From an uncultured Christensenella sp. (GTDB lineage Bacteria > Bacillota > Clostridia > Christensenellales > Borkfalkiaceae): a stretch of 21,015 nucleotides of DNA. Shown in pieces: positions 1 through 11,400 of the stretch (the stretch's first letter is position 1; the number at the start of each line of letters is the position of its first letter). The stretch covers positions 1-21,015 of the forward strand of contig CAJTQE010000027.1 of assembly GCA_910578655.1 (NCBI GenBank), given 5' to 3'. Both the position numbers and the translations under genes were made by a program. The notes below the pieces were generated by a model, which worked only from the letters and a program-made list of their open reading frames with translations, searched no databases and had not been told where the DNA came from.

Positions 1-3000
1 CGGTTCCGTCGTATGCGACGAGAATACCGACAAGCTTTTCAAGGTCCTCGTTGGAAAGCAAAGGAACTTTCTTGGGCGTTATCCTGAAGTTAAGCACAAA
101 CGACTTGTTTTCGTAAAGTTCGTCGGGGTTAGTAACCGCGATTTGCGTACCTTTACGGTAAAGCGTCTTGTGGTCGGCACTCGCTTCGTACTTCTCAGGG
201 TCGTACCAACTTAATTTAACCTTAGTTAAGAACCTTACTACCGCCGAATATTCGCCTGCCGCAATAGCTTTAAGCGAAGATGCATTCTGCAAGTATACGA
301 AGCTCTTAACCGTTTCGTCAAGTCCCAAATTGTAGTTTGCGTTGAGTACGTTCCTTTCCGTATCGGTCATCTTGTAAAGATTTTCGAAGTCCTTGATTAT
401 AAACTCGATCTCGCTGCCCGTATATTCGGCAACCGCCGTTTCGAGAACGGGTGTCGGCATCCAAATAATCGACTGCGTACCGTAATCGTAATTTCCGAAC
501 AAGAAAGGATTTTCCACACCGTCTGCAAGTTTAAGGTTTACGCCGTACTTGTAAGAAATACCGAGAGCGTTGAAACCGTCTTTAAACTTGAATTCAATGT
601 AATATCTCTCTCCGCCTACTATATCTTCGGGCGCAACGGGAGTCTTGTCAACGTCGGCTTCGGCATAAATCAAGTACTCGAACTTTTCTGCGATTCCTTC
701 GGGGAGAACTTCTCCGTTTTCAAACAGAACGTGCGAATTTTCGTTGTCTTCATACCAACCCATTACGGTTACGTCGCGCATAGAAACGTGAAGTACTACC
801 GCCTCGGGAGCCGCGCCGCCCTTCCAAAGGACGTTGGTGCCGGGAATCCATACGGGACTGCTGTATTTAAGGTCAACCTTTATTTTATAGTAACCGTATT
901 TATAAGCCTTATAGTTGGAGAAACCGACAGCCATATCGTTTTCGCCTTTATACGCTTCCCAGCTTCCGCCTTCGTTTTCCTTATACTCTACAGTAACGTC
1001 GAAGTAATTTGCCCAGTCCTCGCCGAGACCCAAAATCTGAGTCAGGTCGTGAACTTCGCCGTCGTATACCGTCCAGCTTTCGTCGGACGCGGGAAGGTCG
1101 AATTCACGGGGAATAATCTTCCAGGTCAGGTCAGCCTCGTAAGTGGTAAGTCCGTCTTTTATCGTGTAATTTCCACCGTCGAGTTGAGTTAAATCGATGG
1201 TGACTGCTGTCTGATAAGTATCTACCGTGCTTGCAGAATTGCCTGCGGCGCCGTTGGTCGTATACTTTGCATAGAGTTTGAGTATTTCGGGCATACCCAT
1301 AAGCTCTACGGTGTAAGCCTGAGGCGAACCGTTGCTTACTGCGTATACGAAAGGATTAGCCGCGTCATATGCGACGGGGGTTTCGCCGTCCATATAGCCC
1401 CAATAAGCGTTAGCAAAGTCGATGACTTTTTTGTCGATAGTCCACGTAATTTCAACGGAACTTCTGTCAGCGAGCACGTTGCCTGCCGCGTCGCACCACG
1501 AGTAGTTGTCGTTGGGAAGCGAAAGCACCGCGTTGAACGTACCTGCATTGATGCTGCGTCCGTTGGTTTCGATTACGTGTTTCATCAAATCCTTGATGCT
1601 TTGAGGAACGTTTGAAGCGTCGTAACCTACTAAGAATTCGTAAACGCTGTGTTCCTTGCCGTCGTATTCGATAGTCTTAGTATCATCCTTTTCGGGACGG
1701 ACAAGGAGTACGGGTTTAATCGTCCAGGTAATCGAATAAGTTCCCGCAATGCCCTGATCGGTACCGTCGTTCCATCTTACGGCATTGCCGTAAGTATCTT
1801 TGATTTGGAGATAGAGAACCTGACTGCCGACGTTGGTCGCCTTGTCTCCCCTTATTGCTACGTAATCGCCGTATTCGGCCAAAAGCTGGTCAAGCGTAGC
1901 GTTAGTAGCCTTTGAAAGGATATTGACTTGACTTCCGTCGTAAATCAGCTCTTCGGGAACGTCGGGAATAGTGAGCATTCTGTAACGGATTTCGAAGTTG
2001 AGAGTTACTGACGAACGGTCGATATTGCCGTTTGCGTCTTCACCCCAATACAGAGGATAACCCAAATCTTTTCTGAGAATAAGCGTTATGCTGTATTTGC
2101 CGGCTTCCGTTTGAACAAGGTCGTCCAAGCTTCCGTTCCAGACGGTGACGTAGTTGCTGTAATAGCTGTCCCAGTTGAATATTTTAAATTCAATCGTCTG
2201 ACCCGTATAAATTACGGAAGGTGTGCCGGACGAAAGCTCGTCGTTGGTGAAACGGTGAAGTTCGCCGCCTGCCATATATCCGTAGATATAAGGTTTGTCG
2301 TTGACTTTAACCGCCGTAGACTGGTCGATAGGCTCGGTAGTAAACGTGGTAAACTGCATTCCGCTGTCAAAGCTGAGCGTGATATTGCCCTGATATTTTT
2401 CTTTGACGACGGGAACCATAGAGAACGTGTCGCCGCCTGCCGAAGCAAGAATGACGTCAAGTCCAACTTCGTTGCCCGCATCGCCCAAACTACCTTCGTA
2501 GAATTTGTATTCGAGGAATTTGGACGGGTCAATGCCGTTTTCCAAAATAGCCGTAGACATTTCGAAGTTGTTGTTCCAACCGATGACTTTAAGGCTTCTT
2601 CTCTTTACCGTGTAAGAAACGTTTTGGTCGTTGTCGGTTCTCGTCGTAGTTCCGCCGTCGACAACTACCCAAACCACGTTTTTAAGTTCACTGGTATTAA
2701 AGTCCTTGTTAAGCTTGAACGTGAATCTGTAAGTACCTGCGTCAAACGCATAATACTTATTGCCGTACTTAGCCGTACCGTCGTAATTTACGGAATCGCC
2801 GTTTACGTTGGTGTAAGTTACGTCGATATCGAAGTATTCTTCGTAGTCCACGTCAAGTCCGAAGGGCTTCAACAGGTTGTGCTGAATACCGTCGAATTCC
2901 GTCCAGCTTAAATCGTCCTGAGGAACGGTGAATTCCTTACGCTTGATTATCCAGGTCAGCGACTGAGGCACTGAAACGGGCCAAGCCGAAAGCTCGTAAT

Positions 3001-5446
3001 TGTTGGAATCGATTTTAGTTGTATCGATATTAGCCGTAGTAACGTACGTGCCGAAGTTGGTAATGCTGCCCGTAACGGGGTCGTTTCCGCACATAACGGA
3101 ATACGTCAACTTGTCAAGCAAGTAATCGGGAACGTTTTTGAGTTCAGCCTTGAACGCCTTAGGCACACCGTTTACGATAGTGAATTCGTAAGGCTGTTCG
3201 TAGTCCCAAGCCAATTTGGAAAGGTCCAAATTGTGCTTTTCGATAACCCAGTTATAGGTCAGCGCTACGGGGTCGACCGTATCGAATTCGTAGTGAACGG
3301 TATCGTAAGTTGCCGTCGCGGCAGCCGCATACGCTCCTGCATCTATCTCGTTATTGTCGGTATAGAGGAAGCTGATTACAGTATCCGCATAGGGCGAAAC
3401 GAGTTTGATTTCGTAAGCGTGACCGTCGTATTGAATAGCCACTTCTTCCTTAGTTGCAACGTTTATCCACTTGCCGTTTTCAAACTTAGCTTCCCACTGA
3501 GTTTTACCGTCGTCGTGAGTAATCTGCCAGTTGAAGTCCTTGCCTTTGAACTTAGCTTTTACAATTTCGAAACTGTACTCAGGTTCGGAGAACTTGTAGT
3601 CGTCGTCCAAATCAGTATAGCTGAGTTTGAGTTTTACTATATAACTGCCCAACTCCTTAGGCGCACCGCTGAGCGGTACGGTGGGAGCAGAAGCTTCATA
3701 GTAAATCACCGCAACCTGCATTTTAGAGCTGTCGTCTATCAGACCGTTGGTAATATCAAAGTCGATTACGTTGGTTGCAACGAAAGGATTTCCGGTATAT
3801 TCGTACTGTGTAAGTCTTTCGCCGTTGACTTCGATATGGTTGATTATTTCAAGGTCGTCAGCGCCGACTTCGAATTCAAGGGGGTTGTCGCCCAAAAGTT
3901 CGAAGGTATAGTTACGCGCCGCGTCGTTAGCTGCGTTTGCAGGGTCGGAAACGAGTTTTGCCGTAGCCCTGTACCTCAAAACGTTGTACGGGTCGCGCTT
4001 GATATCGGTAACGGGGTCCCAGGTACCCGTTGCTGCGTTCCACTTCTCATACACGGGTTTAAATTTGCTTGTATGAGGAGCCGCAATAACGGGACTCTTC
4101 TTTGTAACCACGTCGCCGTTCGAACTTGTAGTGGTGTTTGTTACCCACTCTACTTCTATCTCCTGTCGGTCAATCTCCCACTCTCTCGTCCAACTGAACG
4201 TACCCGTATAAGAACCTGCGTCGCTGATATCGGGCAGATAATGGTTGGAATTTGCGGCAACCTTGAACACTACCGTAGTAGAGTAAGTACCCGCGTACAT
4301 CATAGTGTTGCCGTTTGCGGCAGGAATTGCGTTTCGCAAGTTATTTACGCCGTCGTATGAAATGAACCAGCCGTCCGTAATATAACGGTCAACAGTAAGA
4401 CCTGCATATTGCGAAGCCGACAGACCGTCTATTGCAACCGTCTTATTCGTTCCGTCGAAAATAAACTTCGTATTTCCGTCGTAATCCCAGATAAGGTTGC
4501 TGAGGTCGTATTTAGCCTTTTGTACTTTGTAGTAGAGCGTGAACGTAAAGTCGTCAAACGCGTATTCGTCGGGGTCAAGCGCGATTATCTTAGCCGAAAC
4601 AAAATTGTCGCCTGCATTTGTAACAGCCTGCGTTCCGCTGTAAGTACCGCTCCAGGTTACCTTCCACGAATTGAGCGCGTCAATAACGTTCGTAAATGCC
4701 GCACCGGTATTCTGATATCCCTGCATACCCGTTGCGTTCAGTCTTAAATGGAACGTATAGGTTATGCCGTCCTCGAATGTAAGACCCGTAAATCTGTTGT
4801 TTGCGTCGCCGCCCATTGACTTAGGTACGGGATAATACTGAGTTGCGGGTTTATCGCTGCGCGTATAAGCCCATTCAAGCATTTCCGTATCAAAAGGCGC
4901 GGGGTCTGCCTGTACTTCGAAAAGTACACGGGTGTCATTCAGAGAGTAATTACCGTCGTGCGAGTCCGCATTTATGTGCAGCATATAACGACCCTTTTGA
5001 ATGTTGCCTTTACCGTACTGTATCTTTTTATACCTTATTATAAGGTTAAACGTTCCGTCCGTCAGAGCAACAACTATTACGTCGGGAGGATTACTGTTTT
5101 CGTCGTACGACATAGGCTCGTATTCACTGCCCGTCACTGCCGTATTGGAATAGAATACTTTAAATCCTAATATCCTGTCGATGTCCGCAGGCGAGTACTG
5201 ATTTCCGGAAACAGGAGGCGTTACACCTGCTTTGGGAACTAATCCCATTATCGTAATCTCAGCCGTTACCTGCGTGCTGACCGCCCAAACGGGTTTGTCG
5301 GCAAGACCGGGGTCGAGTTCGGGTTGGTTAGGACTTGTAAACTTAACTTTAACCGACAGCGTACGCGCGGTAATAGTAAACGTGAAATCCTTGTAGGTAT
5401 CCGAAGTATTGTTCCAGGAAATGTTGTTCGTGTCCGTTATGCTTAC
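1..5446 (-). repeat. Segment of gene A paralogous to 15051-21015 of gene B
   Basis: From VSITDTNNISW (near 5446) down to AYDGT at the window edge, gene A follows gene B module by module. Paired landmarks: DTNNISW / DTKYTEW; ADPAPFD / ADPAPFK; YYKVQKAKYDLSNLIWDYDG / YYKISKIVYDLAGLEWDYDG; SWTEFDG / SWTEFDG; FNWDSYYSNYV / YDWDSYYSAYL; YDGKEHSVYE / YDGSSHSVFE; and PFLFGNYDYG / PFEFTNVEFT. One ungapped 60-residue stretch around the WDYDG motif has 32 identical positions by hand count. DNA identity is low, so the duplication is old. Confidence 0.85.
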
Positions 5447-8400
5447 GCGTACGGTATACACGCCTATACTGGTAAATTTGAGAACGAGGTTTCCGTTGAA
5501 CCAACTTGAAACGTAAGCAGCGTCGTTATCGTTACCCGTAACTATCGCGGTATCTTTGCCGACGTAGTTCGTAAGGGTAAACTTTTCGCTTACGGTTGCA
5601 GTAGGCTGCTCGCCTTCATTAACAATACCGTTAAACACGTTTTCAAGCGTAAACGTCACGGGTTTGCCCGTATACTCTTTCTGTGAAACGTCGTCGGAAA
5701 TCAATCTGGGAGCGTCGTGCTTAACCTTATTGATTATCACCTTAAACTTAACGTCGTCAACGGAAGGCGTTCCGCCGTTTGCCCAAGACATATTGTCAGG
5801 GTCCGCAAGCTTGAACGTAAGGTAGTATTCACCGGGTTTGTATGCGGTAAGCGTGAACAGATTTTCAAGCGAAACGCTTTCGTCCTTATGCTCGCCGTCA
5901 TAGTTGAAGTTGGTTGCAAGTATTCCGCTTCCGCCTAAAATTTCAAACAGGTCTTTAACCTTTAAACCGTTGGTATTTGCATACTCTTTTTTAGAGCTGA
6001 TATGCGTTGCCGCAGCATAATCGGGATAATCGGTAGAAGTCGTGTCTGAAACGCGGAAGTATTTAGCATAATCCGTAAAGGGTACGCCAAGCTTTTCAAG
6101 CAGAGATTTTACGAGAACGGTATGCTCGCGCAAATCGTAATCGACCGTAAGCGTGCGCAGTCCGTCGTCAATAACTTCGTTGGGAAGTTTATACTCGCCG
6201 TTAGCAATTTCGGGGTTGTCAAGAATAAGTTTTTCAACTTTTATCTTGAAGTAAGCCATATCGGTATCGGCGTAAGTCCAACGGTAATTATTGCCGTCGG
6301 TAAGCCTGAACGATACTTCGTATTCGCCTGCATTCCAGACGTTGAAGTCGTAAAGATTGCCGTTTGCGCCGACATCCACAAGGAAACCGTCGAAGCCGTT
6401 GTTGGAAGTTGCCGTACCGCCGGTCAGGCCGTCGTAGCCCATCAGCGTGCTGTCAAAGTGGTCAAGCTGTAAAATATGACGGAATTTGCCGTTGCCGTTT
6501 GGTTCGTTGGCATCAAGCTTGAACCTGACGGTTTTGGTGTTGCCCTCAACTTTTGCATCTTCGCCCGACACGGGAGGAACTATTTCAAGGTCCTTGACTT
6601 CCCTCTTTTTGATAATCAAAGTAATATCGATATCGGAATTAGTGCCGTCAAGCCATACCGCGTTGTCGGTAAGCTTAAACCTTATAACGTAAGTTCCTGC
6701 CTCCGTAGCCATTATCTCGACTAAACCGTTGTTAAATCCGTTGTACAGCATAGACGTGCCCTGCTGGCTGCCGCCTATGGTAAACTGGTCGAAATAGTAC
6801 TTAGGATAATTTGTTACAAGCGTGCCGTTTGCAACCGAAACGTTCATTACGAAAGGAGCGTCGACGGGCAAAGCTGCCGCAGGCGCATTTGCAAGAGTAA
6901 GCAACGTATCCTTGCTGTTGTACCAATAGTTACCTATTTTAAGACCTTGCTGCGCGTGAGCGTTATTTGAGTCAAGATAGAACGTAACGGTTTTGGTATT
7001 GCCTATAACCGCAGTATCGTTTGCCGAATTCTCTATATAAGGTTTGGCAACTTTAACGGGGTCTATAACGAATTTATACTCAATATCGTCTGAACTGCCC
7101 GTTTCGCCCCATTCCATATTGTCGGGGTCGGCAACCTTTACGGTCAGCGTATAGGTATCCGCATCCGCAGGGGTATTTACGATTATACGCTCACCATAAG
7201 CGTTATAAGGATCACCTGCGGCAGTACCCGAAACGTCTACCGTCGGGTCGGTTTGGTTTTGAGGAATGAGGTTAGCCGAAGCTTCCCACTTCATAAGCTT
7301 GACGTCGTAATTGTTAAGCCACAAACCGCAAGTGTTCACGTCGTTGTTGACGTATTCGTACTTCCTGCCGTCATAAGTTACGTGTCTTTCTGTAGGTTCG
7401 TTGAGGTCGTGAACTTCAAGTTCGGGGTTGCTGTACTTGCCGTCCGTACCTTGAACGCCTATCTTCATTTTATTTACTTTGATAAAGTACTTCTTGTTGG
7501 CTTCTTTATCGCCGGTCTTCCATTCGGAGTTTTCGGGATTGATTTCAAGCTCTAAGCAGTAAACGTTGGGCACAAGTCCGCCGTCCGTTTCCACTTTACC
7601 GCTTGCAGGGTTAAGCGAAGCCGTAGAGAATGAAATTGTGTACAGGCCGTCCGTAGGGTCGATTACCGGATCCAAAATGAGCACGCTGTCCGGCGTGGCA
7701 AGCGAACTTACCTTTACGGTTATGTTCGAATACTTGTACTCGCCGTTTATGGGGTTGGGGTTGTTGGCCGTGCCCAAATCCAGTCCGAGCATAACGTCGC
7801 TTATGCTTTCGGTGAACGCAACCGCCTTGTTTCTCGTACTTGCAGGGTCGTTGGTGTCAAACTCATAGAAGTGTTCCATCGTGTACGAATCGTTTTCAAG
7901 CGGAATTCCTGCCGTCATACCGTCGAATTTAGGTACTTCGATTACGTTTTTCGTAATTATGAACTTAAATTCATACGCCTTTGAACCCTCGTCCTGTGTG
8001 GTGCCGTCCCAGTAGAAGTCTTTTGAAGTAAATTCAAGTTTAATTGTGTAAGTGTTAACCGACGTTGCCGCAAGCATAAAGTAGCCTGCTTTCTGATTGG
8101 GGTCGGCTGTGTTGTTAACAAGTATATCCTCCGGCTGAATCGTCTTTATAAGCGTGTCGCCGTTGTTCGTTTTGCATTCTACGGTAAACCTGAAATCGCC
8201 CTTGGATACGTCCGCGCCGTAGAAGTAAACAGTGTGGTACTTGCCGTCGTATTCCGTGCTGACGGTAAACTGTTTATTTGCCGCAAACACTTCTTTCTGA
8301 CCAACGCTGTTTTTGACGTCGCTTTCGGAATGTACTTTCTTTGCAGCTTGTTCGGCATCCAGACTTTCGGTCGACAGATAAGCCGAGGGAAGTTCGACCT

Positions 8401-11400
8401 TTAACTTGTCGATATCGTAACGGAAAGTAAACTTATCCGTGCCGTCTTTCAACACGTAGTTGTTTACGTTTGAAACGATTACAATAAGCGAATACTCGCC
8501 GGCGCTCTTTGCCTGTACGCACATCGCCTTGACGTTGACATCTGCGTCAACGCCGAGATTAAACGTTTCGCCTGCCTGATAAATTATCGTGCCGAGATTG
8601 AGGGTTTCGCCGTCGGGGACGGTTGCAGTACCTTCGGTTTTGACTTCCTCGAAGTCTACGCCGACACGGCCCTCTTTGTCGAAATACTTAAATTCATCGA
8701 CCTTATAACCCTGTGCAAAGTTTTCCAGATGCAATGAGAAAGTTTGATATTTGTGGTTGAATTCAACCCTCTTTGCACCTACGGTGCCGTCGGCAAAAGT
8801 GCCGTCGTCGTTGATAATTACGGGTTTATCGAGTACGCGTTTTTTGATAACGAGTTTGAAAATTACCGCGCCGGTTGTTCTGTCGGCGTCGTTCCAGCAG
8901 TAGTTATCGGAAGGCACAAGGGTAATTTCATAAGTACCGGCGTCAAACGCGAACAGACGAAGTTCCTCTTCATTGAACAGGAATCCGCTGTGTGCGTCGG
9001 GGTCTTTCATAAGACCGGTATCGTACCCGTCCGCACTTGCTATTTTCTTGATTGAGTACTCGTACTGTGCGTTGAAACCTGTATTAACAAGGTCTGTCGT
9101 GTTGGTACGTTTGAAGTAAATCTCTTTGTAATCGTCGCTGAAAGTAGTCTGGTCGTAGGTTATAGTCTGCGCGTCGGCATCGCTGCCCCTTACGTTGTCG
9201 CGCACTACAAGTTCATCGCCGCCGACAAGGTTAGCCGCGTCTTTTTCATCGCCTATAAAGTGGAATTCAAGACCGGAAACGGGTGCACGGACGATAGAAA
9301 TCGTAAACGTCAGTTCAAGCGTTTCTGTACCTGCCCATTTATGGTTGGGGTCGGTTACTTTAATTTTCCAGCTATATGTGCCATGATCTTTTGCAAAGAA
9401 AAGAAGATTGTTTTCAAACCACGCGGTGTAGAAACCGCCCTTTTCTTTAAGCGCATTATTTGCTTCACTCTGGATATCTCCGTCGCCGAATGAAGAATTA
9501 TGCTCATAAACGTTGCCTTTGGGGTCGGTTATTTCTATATACTGCATGTATTTCGCATCAAGAACGGATACGAATTTGAAATTGACGTCATAGAAAACTC
9601 CGGGCATCGTATATACGCCGTTTTCCGTGTCCTTTTCAAATTGAAGGATGCCGTAGCCGACGGACGCATTCTCGTCCACTTCAGGCTGAGGTATACCCTC
9701 CGCTTCGATAATAAGCGTGTACACTATCACCGTTGCCGAAGTTTCCTTCCACCAGTAGTTGGTGTTGCGGATATAGACGGCTATTCTGTAAGTACCTGCG
9801 TCTATCGCCGTAATGGTCAAAAAGCCGTTGTCCTCGTTCGCGGTCATATTCGGGAGCAGTTTAGGATTATCCGCGCCCGGATTATTAATCATATTGCCGT
9901 CTTCGTCCAAAAGGAAGAAGTACTTTTCGTAACTGCCGCTTGTGACGTATTTCTGACTGTCGTCGACGGGGTTCTTGTTACCTATAATAACGGTCTTTTC
10001 ACCGCCGTCGTAAGTTACGGTACGTCTGAATCCTTCGTCCTCACTGAAGAATACCTGCGTGGGTTCTCCGCCGAACTGGGGCGTTGCAAACATATGCAGC
10101 GCATCGACGCTGACGGGAATTATTTTAAACGTGAACAGCTTTTCCGTGACGGTTCCGTCCTGCCAGCAATAGTTGTCTGTCGGCGCTACGTTGAACAGGA
10201 AAGTTCCCGCGCTTGTTCCCGTAAAGGTTACTCTATCCCCGTCGGTATTCCATTCCTCATCAAAACTTCCGTTATGTATTATGAAGACGGAACTCTTTTT
10301 GGTGTAATTGATACCTGCCGATGACGGAAGAGTGGGGAACTGCAGCATAAAAGGATGTGCCTTTCCGTCAAAACCTATCTCTTTGCTTGTTGTTGTATAC
10401 TTTGCGCCATCCTCGTTATCGTTGTACAGGGTCGGGAACGCAATTTTCAGTTTTTCTATTACAAGCGTATATTCGGGAGGATTGACGCCCGGTTTCCACT
10501 TGTAGTTTTTCTGGGGTTCGAATTTAATGGTATAGGTGCTTGCATTCCTTGCTTTAAGGACAAGCTGACTGTCGCCCCAAGTGTCCTGTCCGAGCGATAA
10601 CGCGCTGGTGGGAACCCATCTTATCCGCGCTTCGTCCGCATTCTTGAACGCAAGCGTTGCAGCCCAGTCCTGAATGACGCCGTTGTCGCCAAGTACTTTT
10701 TCACCGCCGTAAGTAACAGTCTTTACGTTGTTTACGGCAGTAGGTTCGTCTAAAATAGGCGCGTCTATCTCTTGCTCGTGAATTATCAGATAGAAAGTCT
10801 GTTCCGCCAGCAAGTCGTCGAAGATGTATTGAGGCCTGACTTTAAGTTTAATCTCATACTTGCCCGCATCAAGCGCCCTTACCGTCAGTACGTTGTCCTC
10901 TATCTTGTAGTTTACGCCCTCTTGCATCCATTGTCCGGAATTAAGTTCCTGCACGGAAATATCCAGCTGATGTGGACTTATCGGCATAAACTGCATCGTC
11001 TGATAGTTGCCGTTGAATATTACTTCTTTTTTATCATCGCCCAGCGACCCCCCTCCGCCGGCAATTATGTCCGGTATCTTGACTTTTTCCGGCCCTATCT
11101 CAAAAGTAAAGTTCAGAGGGGCTGTAGAGCCGTTGTCCGTTCCGTCGTCCCACGAAACGTTGTTCGGGTCTTTCAGCGTTACCGTTATCGTGTAAACGCC
11201 CTGCTCTCTTTCAACCAGCGTCAAAACGCCGCTGTCGGAATAGTTGAACTCGTCAAGCGGAGTGCTGTATTCCGCCCATATCTTAGACACGGGGTACAAG
11301 CTGATGTAAAGGTCTTGCTGGGTTGCGTGCAGGTATTTAGTGTTGGTGGACTGGTTTACGCCCTCTTCCTGCACTATCCTCGTCATATCAAGCTTCATCG

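Noticed and set aside
3233..4360. Long plus-strand open frame (375 codons) opposite gene A
   Set aside because: It lies wholly inside the continuous, repeat-structured minus-strand frame. Its product has no recognisable domain, and it exists because sense codons that would give antisense stops are rare here.
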